Origin: Alistipes sp.
Lineage (GTDB): Bacteria > Bacteroidota > Bacteroidia > Bacteroidales > Rikenellaceae
Reading direction: 5' to 3'
DNA: 37,975 bases
NCBI GenBank assembly: GCA_017502025.1
Contig: JAFVVS010000047.1
Span: 1-37,975, forward strand
This document shows, one piece after another, positions 28,912 through 35,907 of this stretch. The notes under the pieces were generated by a model. It saw only the letters and a program-made list of their open reading frames with translations. It was not told where the DNA came from and made no database searches. The translations under genes and the position numbers were made by a program. Position 1 is the stretch's first letter. Every line of letters starts with the position of its first letter.

Positions 28912-30132
28912 ATGAACAGAAAGAGCCTAATAGGTTTTCGTTGCGCTCCCATGGAGCGTGTCCGCATCGGTTTTATCGGTGTCGGAGCACGAGGTGTGCG
29001 TGCAGTAGAGCGAATGGCAAACATCGAGGGCACGGAGATTGTTGCCGTATGCGACTTTATTGAGTTCAACATCGAAAATGCATCGGCTATCGTTACGAAG
29101 TATGGCGGTAACAAGCCAGCTGTATATCTCGGCGAGGAGGGTTGGCGAGAGTTGTGCGAGAGGGAGGATATAGACCTTATATATATAAGTACCGATTGGG
29201 TAAGCCACGCCAATATAGCAATTCACGCCTTGGAGTGTGGCAAGCACACCGCAATCGAGGTGCCCGTAGCAATGTCGGTGGAGGATTGTTGGCGATTGGT
29301 CGATGCTGCCGAGAAGGCGCAACGCCACTGTATGATGCTCGAAAACTGCTGCTACGACGAGTTCGAGTTGGCGACTCTCAATATGGTGCAACAGGGGTTG
29401 TTTGGCGATTTAATGCACGCCGAGGCTTCGTATATCCACGATTTGAGAGAGCGCATTTCGCTCAACGACAACGGTCATCGCCTTTGGAAGAATTGGCAGG
29501 TGGAGTATATGGCGACGCATATCGGTAACTTCTACCCTACCCACGGACTTGGTCCTGTGGCTTTGGCGTTGGGACTCCATCGTGGCGATAGGATGAAGAG
29601 CCTGGTTTCGGTGTCGTCGGATGCGATTGGCGAGGCGGAGACCTTCCGAGGTACGATGAACTCGACAATAATCAAGACCGAGCGAGGTCGCACAATCTTG
29701 CTGCAACACGGCATTGCCCTACCCCGACCATATAGCCGCCACTTCCTGTTGAGCGGTACGAAGGGTTATGTGCAGAAATACCCGGCACCATATATGGCAT
29801 TTGCACCCGATACGACCGATGTGCTCTCGGGCGAGCGATGCCTGGCGCTTACGGAGCAGTACAAGCATCCGTTTGTTGCCGAGTATAAGGAGCGAGGCGT
29901 GGAGATTTGTGGCACACGATGGATTGACTATCTGATGGATAGCCGTCTGATATATTGTTTGCGCAACGGACTGCCGCTCGATATGGATATATACGATGCT
30001 GTGGAGTGGTCGTCGCTGGTCGAGCTGACCGAGCAGTCGGCACTTGCAGGGGGCGCAGTGGTCGAAATACCCGACTTCACCCGAGGAAAATGGGATGAAA
30101 CAGAGGGCTTCAAATTCGCCTTTGCGGAGTAA
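28912..30132 (+). CDS. Gfo/Idh/MocA-family protein, GH109-like (alpha-N-acetylgalactosaminidase type)
   Basis: 406 residues. N-terminal NAD-binding Rossmann fold with VRIGFIGVGARGVRAVERM (GxGxxG near 22-27) and VAVCDF; the oxidoreductase C-terminal domain follows. The segment GNFYPTHGLGPVALALGL near 203-220 is the mark of glycoside hydrolase family 109, which splits alpha-GalNAc by an NAD+-assisted redox mechanism; the His in THGLGP is a conserved active-site residue. Most GH109 proteins carry a Tat or lipoprotein signal, but none is seen here, so it would act in the cytoplasm. A sugar dehydrogenase role is the main alternative. Transcribed singly, between its promoter and a terminator at 30153. 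Confidence 0.83.
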   Translation: MNRKSLIGFRCAPMERVRIGFIGVGARGVRAVERMANIEGTEIVAVCDFIEFNIENASAIVTKYGGNKPAVYLGEEGWRELCEREDIDLIYISTDWVSHANIAIHALECGKHTAIEVPVAMSVEDCWRLVDAAEKAQRHCMMLENCCYDEFELATLNMVQQGLFGDLMHAEASYIHDLRERISLNDNGHRLWKNWQVEYMATHIGNFYPTHGLGPVALALGLHRGDRMKSLVSVSSDAIGEAETFRGTMNSTIIKTERGRTILLQHGIALPRPYSRHFLLSGTKGYVQKYPAPYMAFAPDTTDVLSGERCLALTEQYKHPFVAEYKERGVEICGTRWIDYLMDSRLIYCLRNGLPLDMDIYDAVEWSSLVELTEQSALAGGAVVEIPDFTRGKWDETEGFKFAFAE

Positions 30133-30152
30133 CTTTCGACAACACTACGAAC

Positions 30153-30183
30153 AACTGCATCAAAAATTTGGTGCAGTTTTTTT
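30153..30183 (+). terminator. Terminator after the GH109-like gene
   Basis: AACTGCA (30153-30159), loop, TGCAGTT (30172-30178), then a run of seven Ts. The T-run overlaps the TTTG box of the next promoter. Confidence 0.8.
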
Positions 30184-30211
30184 GTGGTTTGTCATTTTTT
30201 TTGTATATTTG
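30181..30211 (+). promoter_or_regulatory. Promoter of the xer recombinase gene
   Basis: TTTG at 30181-30184 and TATATTTG at 30204-30211, spacer 19 bp, a full consensus match. Leader of about 20 nt before ATG 30237. Confidence 0.7.
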
Positions 30212-30236
30212 TGTAGGTTCGGAATAGGATAAGGCT

Positions 30237-31145
30237 ATGATTGGTGCTTTTATAACACATATTCAGGCCGAAAAACGGTTCTCTGCGCTCACCGTGCGCA
30301 ACTATCGACACGACATCGAGTCGTTTGCGGCTTGGTGTGCCTCGAATACGGGCATTCCGCTCGACAAATTCGACTTTACAAAGGTTACAACAGAGGATAT
30401 ACGGGAGTGGATAATCTACCGTATGGAGCATTGCGAGTTGGGAGCAGCCTCGATGAACAGAGAGCTCTCATCGTTGCGCAGCTTCTATCGCTATTTGCGC
30501 ACTCACGGCGAGATGACACAAGATATTTTTGGTCGCATATCGGCTCTAAAAACTGCACGAAAATTGCCGTCGTTTGTGCCGGAAACACGAATGGAACCAC
30601 TGCTCGAAAATATACGCACCGAGAGCAAAACCGACGACCTCGTAGAGCAGCGTAATGCGCTGATTATCGCACTCTTTTACAGTTGCGGCATCCGCCTTGC
30701 CGAGTTGCAGGGGATGCGCTTCGGGAACATCTCGGCAGACAGAGCGACGCTCCATATCCGAGGTAAGGGCGACAAACACCGAATAATACCCATTCTGCCC
30801 GAGTTGAGCGAACGAATCGAGCGATATATGGGGCTACTTCGAGGGCTGGATATTTCGACATCGGCAGAGGCTCCGTTGATAGTGTCGCCACAGGGTGAGC
30901 CACTCTCCCGATCGACCATTCAGCGTGTGGTGAAAGCGAAGCTGAGCGAGGCGAATGTGCAGGGCAAAAAATCGCCCCACATCTTGCGCCACACCTTTGC
31001 AACACACCTACTGAACAAAGATGCGGATATGCGTGATATACAAGAGCTTATGGGACACTCATCGCTCAAAACGACGCAGTGCTACACACACAACAGCATA
31101 GCGCAATTGCAGGAGGTGTATAGGCGGGCGCATCCGCATAAATAA
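30237..31145 (+). CDS. xerC: Tyrosine recombinase XerC/XerD
   Basis: 302 residues. Resolves chromosome dimers at dif with its partner. The N-terminal SAM-like core-binding domain (1-90) has the usual YRHDIESFAAWC and ASMNRELSSLRSFYRYL. The catalytic domain has the nucleophile and its helpers: Arg in YSCGIRLAELQGM, Lys in IRGKGDKHR, HILRHTFATHLLN (HxxR), LMGHSSLKTTQCYTH with the second His and the Tyr. The protein is complete and of normal length. Its position directly before the hibernation factor gene is standard in Bacteroidetes, so it is a housekeeping Xer and not the integrase of the phage-type cassette. XerC versus XerD is not separable by eye. Confidence 0.9.
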   Translation: MIGAFITHIQAEKRFSALTVRNYRHDIESFAAWCASNTGIPLDKFDFTKVTTEDIREWIIYRMEHCELGAASMNRELSSLRSFYRYLRTHGEMTQDIFGRISALKTARKLPSFVPETRMEPLLENIRTESKTDDLVEQRNALIIALFYSCGIRLAELQGMRFGNISADRATLHIRGKGDKHRIIPILPELSERIERYMGLLRGLDISTSAEAPLIVSPQGEPLSRSTIQRVVKAKLSEANVQGKKSPHILRHTFATHLLNKDADMRDIQELMGHSSLKTTQCYTHNSIAQLQEVYRRAHPHK

Positions 31146-31195
31146 ACGGAAAGCGGAAAACGGAAAGCGGAAAACGGAAAACGGAAAACTTTTTT

Positions 31196-31233
<38 letters not shown>

Positions 31234-31329
31234 ATTAAAGACGAAAGACGAAAGGAATTAGGAGTTAGGAGTTAGGAATTAGGAGTTAAATATCACTAAC
31301 AACCGCTAACAACCGCTAACAGCAAAAAA

Positions 31330-31358
31330 GAAAGCTATGAAATTGGAAATGATTAGAT
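31330..31358 (+). repeat. 29-bp direct repeat, left copy (half of a family E element)
   Basis: Identical to 31414-31442. The right copy forms the left arm of the hairpin at 31423-31546, whereas this copy has no matching right arm nearby. It looks like a truncated element. The sequence contains GAAATTGG and TGATTAG. Confidence 0.75.
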
Positions 31359-31422
31359 ATAAAAATATTCCAAATACCTGATTTCCGACCAGGTAAGAGT
31401 GGAGACTAAAACAGAAAGCTAT

Positions 31423-31546
31423 GAAATTGGAAATGATTAGATGATTTTTGTGCGAAGCGAGGTAGCGAAAGCGCAGTTTACTGATGCGTAAATGAGCATT
31501 TCGCTATCCGATGATTCGTGCAAAAAGGGCTAATCAGAACAATTTC
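31423..31546 (+). repeat. Long three-tier hairpin (family E, copy 7)
   Basis: GAAATT/AATTTC and TGATTAG (31434-31440)/CTAATCA (31530-31536) form the outer tiers. GTGCGAA/TTCGTGC and AGCGAAA/TTTCGCT form the middle. The core reads GCAG-TTTAC-TGATGC-GTAAA-TGAG. Compared with other copies both sides of the core stem changed together (CATAC/GTATG to TTTAC/GTAAA). It ends 28 bp before the hpf start codon. Confidence 0.75.
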
Positions 31547-31574
31547 CATTTATAAACCTTAAAATTTTTGTACT

Positions 31575-31859
31575 ATGGAGGTTAAGATTCAATCAGTTAA
31601 GTTCGATGCGAGCAAGCAGCTTATCGAATTTGTGGAGAAGAAGATGGCTCGATTGGAGCGTTTTGAGGGCAACTCGACAGGTGTTGATGTAACTTTGAAG
31701 TTGGATAAGGACAGCGAGAAGGGAAATAAGTTGGCCCTCGTTGCACTCCATGTTCCAGGCGGAGATATTATTAGCGAGCAGCGTGCTCGCACATTCGAGG
31801 AGGCGGTGGATTTGGCACTCGATGCAGTGAAACGCCAAATCGAAAAGCGCAAGGAGTAA
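31575..31859 (+). CDS. hpf: Ribosome hibernation-promoting factor (HPF/YfiA short form)
   Basis: 94 residues. Binds the 30S decoding region in stationary phase and keeps ribosomes inactive. The family pattern is clear from the start: KIQSVKFDASKQLIEFVEKK (first strand and helix), VDVTLKLDKD, KLALVALHVPGGDIISEQRA (central strands), and FEEAVDLALDAVKRQIEKRK (second helix and basic tail). It is the short form, without the C-terminal dimerization domain. It follows xerC, as is usual in Bacteroidetes. A strong terminator follows at 31883. Confidence 0.92.
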   Translation: MEVKIQSVKFDASKQLIEFVEKKMARLERFEGNSTGVDVTLKLDKDSEKGNKLALVALHVPGGDIISEQRARTFEEAVDLALDAVKRQIEKRKE

Positions 31860-31882
31860 TACAAACATCTATCAACAATCGG

Positions 31883-31916
31883 GGCGACTACTTTGAGGGG
31901 TAGTCGCCTCTCTTTT
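31883..31916 (+). terminator. Terminator after hpf
   Basis: GGCGACTAC (31883-31891), eight-base loop, GTAGTCGCC (31900-31908), then TCTCTTTT. Perfect 9-bp stem. Confidence 0.85.
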
Positions 31917-31922
31917 ACCCCA

Positions 31923-31953
31923 ATTCATTGAAGAAAAACGGGCATTCATTGAA
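31923..31953 (+). promoter_or_regulatory. Two direct repeats ahead of the lipoprotein operon
   Basis: ATTCATTGAA at 31923-31932 and again at 31944-31953, 21 bp apart start to start (two helical turns). The -7 box of the operon is 29 bp further. The spacing suits a dimeric activator, such as a LytTR or OmpR-type response regulator, and no good -33 box is present. Confidence 0.45.
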
Positions 31954-31981
31954 AATATTTTTATATGTAATATAACACCGC

Positions 31982-31989
31982 TATTTTTG
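31982..31989 (+). promoter_or_regulatory. -7 promoter box of the lipoprotein operon
   Basis: TATTTTTG matches TAnnTTTG, 21 bp before ATG 32011. No TTG lies at the right distance upstream, so an activator may be needed. Confidence 0.55.
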
Positions 31990-32010
31990 TCCGATTTAAC
32001 ATGGATAATT

Positions 32011-33822
32011 ATGAGAAAAATCTACTTTGTTGCGGCACTTGCAGCACTCTCTCTTCTTTGCGGTTGTTCGCAGAATATAGAGGGTGTTGATAGCGAGACT
32101 GTCGCTGCGAAATCCGAACTCTCTATCGGTCTGCCAATCGGCATCAGCCGCACGGCAATGAGCGATGAGGGCGAAGCCTCGTGGGTAGAGGGCGACACAT
32201 TCGCACTCTGGGCCGAGAACAGAACGGGTGGTTTCAACATCAATGGTGCCGACTTCACAATGATGTACTATTGGCACTCTTTCTCGTCTGCGGTCTTCAC
32301 CTCGTATGCAAATACTCTTGCCGAGGGCGACTACACCTACTACGCCGTATCGCCAAAGCCGGTATCGATAAACAATCGCAAGGCGACATTCGTTCTCCCT
32401 GCCGAGCAGCAGGGCGATGCAGTTAATGGAGCGCACGACTTTATGGTGGCTACACCTGTAACTGCCGAGGCTCTGTCGAACGAGAAGGTCAATAATCTCG
32501 CTTTGGAGTTCAACCACAAGACTCACCTCTTGAAGTTGGTCATCCCTCAAAACGGCAACCCGTTGAGCGACCCTATCAAGAAGGTGGTGTTCACATTCCC
32601 GACAACTGTGACAGGCGACATCACGATCGATGCAACCACTCCGACGGCTGTGCCAACAATCGCAAACGGAAGCAAGCAACTTATCGTGAATATTCCGCAG
32701 GGCTTCGACGAGGGCGAAACAGCGTGGGCACGCATTGCCGAGGGTAATCTCTCGGGAGTGGTAACCTACTATGCCGTATCGACCATCGGCGAGCGCACCA
32801 CAGATCGCACCTTCAATCTCTCGAAGATGTGCGAGGGCGGACACATAACCCCTCTCTCGCTCACCATTCCGCAGCCAATACCTCCGACCATCTTGCGCTT
32901 TAAGGTTGGCAAGAACTACTTGGGCGAGGCTGTGCAGAAGGTTTCGATTTACGACTACAACGGAGCGTTGGTACAGAGCTTTGCTGCCAATTCGAGCAAC
33001 ACCTACGACATCGTTCAGCACGGCATCTACGAGGATGGTAAGTTCCAAACCTATGCAGGTCAGACCTTCACTGTTCGCTTCGAGAGTGCGAATGCTATCG
33101 TGGAGCAGAAGGTTGCCATTCCTTCGACAATTGCCAAGAACGATGTTAATACCGTCGCTACAATCGATGTTCCTTACCTCTTCTACGAGGACTTCGCCGG
33201 AGTAAAAGACTTCGAGAAGGATGATGCTCGTGTGGATAACCTTATGTCGGCAGACGGAACGCTGTTCAGCACTGCGGTTTCGGGCTGGAATGGAGCACAC
33301 ATCAGAGGTGTAGAGGGCAAGAGCGTTCGTGTAAATGTTCGCCACCAAAGTACTATGGGCGCAACTCGCACGAATGGTCGTCTCGACTCGCCGGCAATGA
33401 AGGGGCTCAAAGCGGGAGCATCCGTCAAGTTGAAGGTAGAATTCGATATGGGTGCCTACGCAAATTCGGGCTACGGAAGCAATAACGACATCTTCTGTAT
33501 GGCAGGAACACACACCTCGTCGGAGAGCTCGACGCTCAACGGTAAGGTTACGACAACCGTTGCCGGAACCGAGATTAACGACTACAATCGTATCCCAGGA
33601 ATGTTCAGCTCACACTGCCTGACAACCGGATACCTCGGCAACAACTACAACAACAATAGTTTTGGTAGTACATTCCCGACCTACTCGTTCACCGCAAGCG
33701 GTTGTACTTCGGCAACACGACTCTGCTGGATTCCTTGCTGCGTGCAAACAACTTGGTTCACATCGGGAAATGCCCACTACTACATCTACATCGACAATAT
33801 CCGAGTATCAATCGCACAATAG
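32011..33822 (+). CDS. Fimbrillin-like lipoprotein with C-terminal extension
   Basis: 603 residues. The signal peptide MRKIYFVAALAALSLLCGC ends in a lipobox with the lipidated Cys, which is why ATG 32011 is preferred to 31987. Residues about 25-290 follow the fimbrillin (FimA/Mfa-like) pattern: SRTAMSDEGEASWVEGDTFA, LAEGDYTYYAVSP, then AEQQGDAVNGAHDFMVATPV, and LALEFNHKTHLLKLVI, as seen in pilins and accessory tip proteins of Bacteroidales. Residues 400-603 form a beta-rich domain starting YLFYEDFAGVKDFEKDDARV, perhaps a jelly-roll. It probably reaches the cell surface. First of four lipoprotein genes; the next starts 14 bp on. Confidence 0.78.
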   Translation: MRKIYFVAALAALSLLCGCSQNIEGVDSETVAAKSELSIGLPIGISRTAMSDEGEASWVEGDTFALWAENRTGGFNINGADFTMMYYWHSFSSAVFTSYANTLAEGDYTYYAVSPKPVSINNRKATFVLPAEQQGDAVNGAHDFMVATPVTAEALSNEKVNNLALEFNHKTHLLKLVIPQNGNPLSDPIKKVVFTFPTTVTGDITIDATTPTAVPTIANGSKQLIVNIPQGFDEGETAWARIAEGNLSGVVTYYAVSTIGERTTDRTFNLSKMCEGGHITPLSLTIPQPIPPTILRFKVGKNYLGEAVQKVSIYDYNGALVQSFAANSSNTYDIVQHGIYEDGKFQTYAGQTFTVRFESANAIVEQKVAIPSTIAKNDVNTVATIDVPYLFYEDFAGVKDFEKDDARVDNLMSADGTLFSTAVSGWNGAHIRGVEGKSVRVNVRHQSTMGATRTNGRLDSPAMKGLKAGASVKLKVEFDMGAYANSGYGSNNDIFCMAGTHTSSESSTLNGKVTTTVAGTEINDYNRIPGMFSSHCLTTGYLGNNYNNNSFGSTFPTYSFTASGCTSATRLCWIPCCVQTTWFTSGNAHYYIYIDNIRVSIAQ

Positions 33823-33836
33823 GAGGAGCACGAGAT

Positions 33837-34577
33837 ATGAAAAAGATACTTTTTGCAATAGCACTTGCCATCGTAGCGACTGCGTGCCACACCTCAGAGG
33901 GTGGCGATGTTCAGTTTGGCAAGATTGCCATCAACGCCACAACCCGAGGCGAGGTGAGCGAAGCAAATACCACCTCGAAAACCGTAATCGACGAGTCGCT
34001 TATTCCTTCGGAGAAGGATTTGAGAGTGGAGATTTCGGGCAATGGCACAACCCAGACCTGGGCAACCTACCCTGAGTTCGAGCAGGCTCTCAACGAGGGC
34101 TTGGTATTCCCTTCGGCTCCGCACACCATCACCCTCTCGTATGGCGAGAAGGGCGTTGAGGGCTGGTCGAAGCCATATTTCGAGGGTATCACCGTGGTGG
34201 AGGTACCAAAGTATGGACTCTCCATCGATGCCAACATTATGGTCGGTGTTGCCAACTCTATTGTTTCGGTCGATACCACCGAGCAGTTCGACGGCTACTT
34301 CCCTACCTCGTCGTTCAAGATTAACGGCGTTGATTGGGATGCCTCGAAGAGCGAGTTGCTCTTTATGAACACCGGCGAGGTGTCGGTCACTTGCGAGGCG
34401 GTACGCACAACAGGCGCACAGGCGACCTTCGAGAGCAAGGTGATGCTGAAAGCTGCAACCCACCACAAGGTGGTGTTCGACCTCTCGACCGCAGGCAAGG
34501 CGGTAGTAAATATAACCTTCGACAACGAGATTGTCGAGACCGTAGAACTCGAATTTGAATTGAATGAAAATGCTTAA
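33837..34577 (+). CDS. DUF4493-like lipoprotein
   Basis: 246 residues with signal peptide MKKILFAIALAIVATAC (lipid attachment at Cys17) and an SEGGD acidic stretch after it, resembling surface-export signals of Bacteroidetes. The body is beta-rich: IAINATTRGEVSEANTTSK, then LRVEISGNGTTQTWATYPEF, then PHTITLSYGEKGVEG, a DUF4493-type domain order (strand, charge, GxY), although more diverged than its neighbours. ATG 33837 is chosen because a strong AGGAGGA lies 10 bp before it, unusual in this phylum. The frame is open upstream to 33702, inside the previous gene. Second gene of the lipoprotein operon. Confidence 0.75.
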   Translation: MKKILFAIALAIVATACHTSEGGDVQFGKIAINATTRGEVSEANTTSKTVIDESLIPSEKDLRVEISGNGTTQTWATYPEFEQALNEGLVFPSAPHTITLSYGEKGVEGWSKPYFEGITVVEVPKYGLSIDANIMVGVANSIVSVDTTEQFDGYFPTSSFKINGVDWDASKSELLFMNTGEVSVTCEAVRTTGAQATFESKVMLKAATHHKVVFDLSTAGKAVVNITFDNEIVETVELEFELNENA

Positions 34578-34581
34578 AGAT

Positions 34582-35904
34582 ATGAAACTTGTAAAATTAA
34601 CAGCAGTAGCACTCTTTGCAGCGCTTTTGGTGGGTTGTAACAACGGAAACCTCTCGTGGGGTGGCGAAGAAAACCCAAATATTTCGAATAAAGGACACCT
34701 CTCTCTATCCGAGATGACGGTAGATTGCCGTATCGACGAGAGCGACCCCGAGGTGGGTGTTTTGAGCACCCGAGCAACCCGTGCATCGGTAGATGTAAGC
34801 AACTTCGACTGCTCGATTATCAACGAAAACAACGAGGTTGTACTCTCGTTCAAGTATAGCGAGCGACCAACCGAGGCTATCGAGTTGGCTACGGGCGACT
34901 ACATCTTCAAGATGGTGTCGGGCGAGGTACCTGCCGCAGCGTGGGAGAGCCCTGTTTATGGCGCAATAAAGCCATTCAAGATTGTGCGTAACGAGACAAC
35001 TACCCTCACCGAGATTGTTTGCTCGTTGATGCAGATTAAGGTCACCGTAACCTATGCTCCCGATTTGTTGGAGCGTCTTGGCGAGAAGACCATCACCACT
35101 GTGTCGGTGGGTGAGAACTCGTTGGAATACACGCTCACGGAGAGTCGTGCAGGTTTCTTCCTCGCACCCGAGGCTGTAAATAGCATCAGCCTCCGCATTA
35201 CAGGTACATACGCTGCCGACAAGGAGAACTTCAAGATTATCGAGATGAACAAGGAGGTGCGTAATGTGAAGGCTGGTCAGCACAGCAAGATTCACTTCTA
35301 CATCGAGAGTGCCGACGAGGGCAATGTAAATGTTGGCGTACAGATTCGTGATTGGGTAACCGACGAGATTATCCCTTGCAATGTTGCCGACCTCGTAAAA
35401 GAGGAGGAGTGGAACGACGGTGGCAATGAGGGTGGCAGCAACCCTCCTGCAACACCTGCCGAGGATCCAAGCATTGTGTGGGATGGACACGACATCTCGA
35501 AGCGCACACCTATCGTTCCAGGCTTGGAGGTAGATCTTCTCGTTTCGGCATCGAAGGGCATCAAGGAGTTCCTCGTAGAGATTAACTCGGAGTCGCTTAC
35601 TCCCGATGAGTTGGCAGGAACAGGTCTTTGCAATGTGCTCAACATCTGCTATCCAAAGCAATCTTACGACTCTCGTACTCCCGACAACTTTATCGATGTG
35701 GAGGATGCTCTCCGAGGCTTAGGCTTTGCCGTAGGCGAGGATGTAGTGAACAAAACCTTCGTAAAGCTCTCGATTACACAGTTTATGGGTGTGTTGAGCG
35801 CAGTTAGTGGTACCTCTCTCAAAAACCACGACTTCGTAATCACCCTTACCGACAACGAGGGCAAGACCACCGTTAAGACATTGATGCTTCAAACAGGAAA
35901 ATAG
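34582..35904 (+). CDS. DUF4493 lipoprotein
   Basis: 440 residues with signal peptide MKLVKLTAVALFAALLVGC (lipobox LVGC). Residues about 30-240 are a DUF4493 domain: DVSNFDCSIINENNEVVLSF, then ELATGDYIFKMVSGE and AAWESPVYGAIKPFKI are the classic stretches. A low-complexity linker (NDGGNEGGSNPPATPAEDP, near 283-301) leads to a second soluble domain of ~140 residues with DISKRTPIVPGLEVDLLV. The ATG at 34564 is also possible (overlapping the previous gene by 14 bp); 34582 gives the cleaner signal peptide. Third gene of the operon. Confidence 0.8.
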   Translation: MKLVKLTAVALFAALLVGCNNGNLSWGGEENPNISNKGHLSLSEMTVDCRIDESDPEVGVLSTRATRASVDVSNFDCSIINENNEVVLSFKYSERPTEAIELATGDYIFKMVSGEVPAAAWESPVYGAIKPFKIVRNETTTLTEIVCSLMQIKVTVTYAPDLLERLGEKTITTVSVGENSLEYTLTESRAGFFLAPEAVNSISLRITGTYAADKENFKIIEMNKEVRNVKAGQHSKIHFYIESADEGNVNVGVQIRDWVTDEIIPCNVADLVKEEEWNDGGNEGGSNPPATPAEDPSIVWDGHDISKRTPIVPGLEVDLLVSASKGIKEFLVEINSESLTPDELAGTGLCNVLNICYPKQSYDSRTPDNFIDVEDALRGLGFAVGEDVVNKTFVKLSITQFMGVLSAVSGTSLKNHDFVITLTDNEGKTTVKTLMLQTGK

Positions 35905-35907
35905 TAG

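Noticed and set aside
30237-31145. Xer recombinase as the integrase of the phage-type cassette
   Set aside because: It is 15 kb away, has its own promoter and pairs with hpf as the housekeeping Xer does in Bacteroidetes.
31996-33513. 505-codon open frame on the minus strand
   Set aside because: Opposite the fimbrillin-like gene, which has a signal peptide, lipobox and family pattern. The antisense product has high Cys, His and Arg and no recognizable fold.
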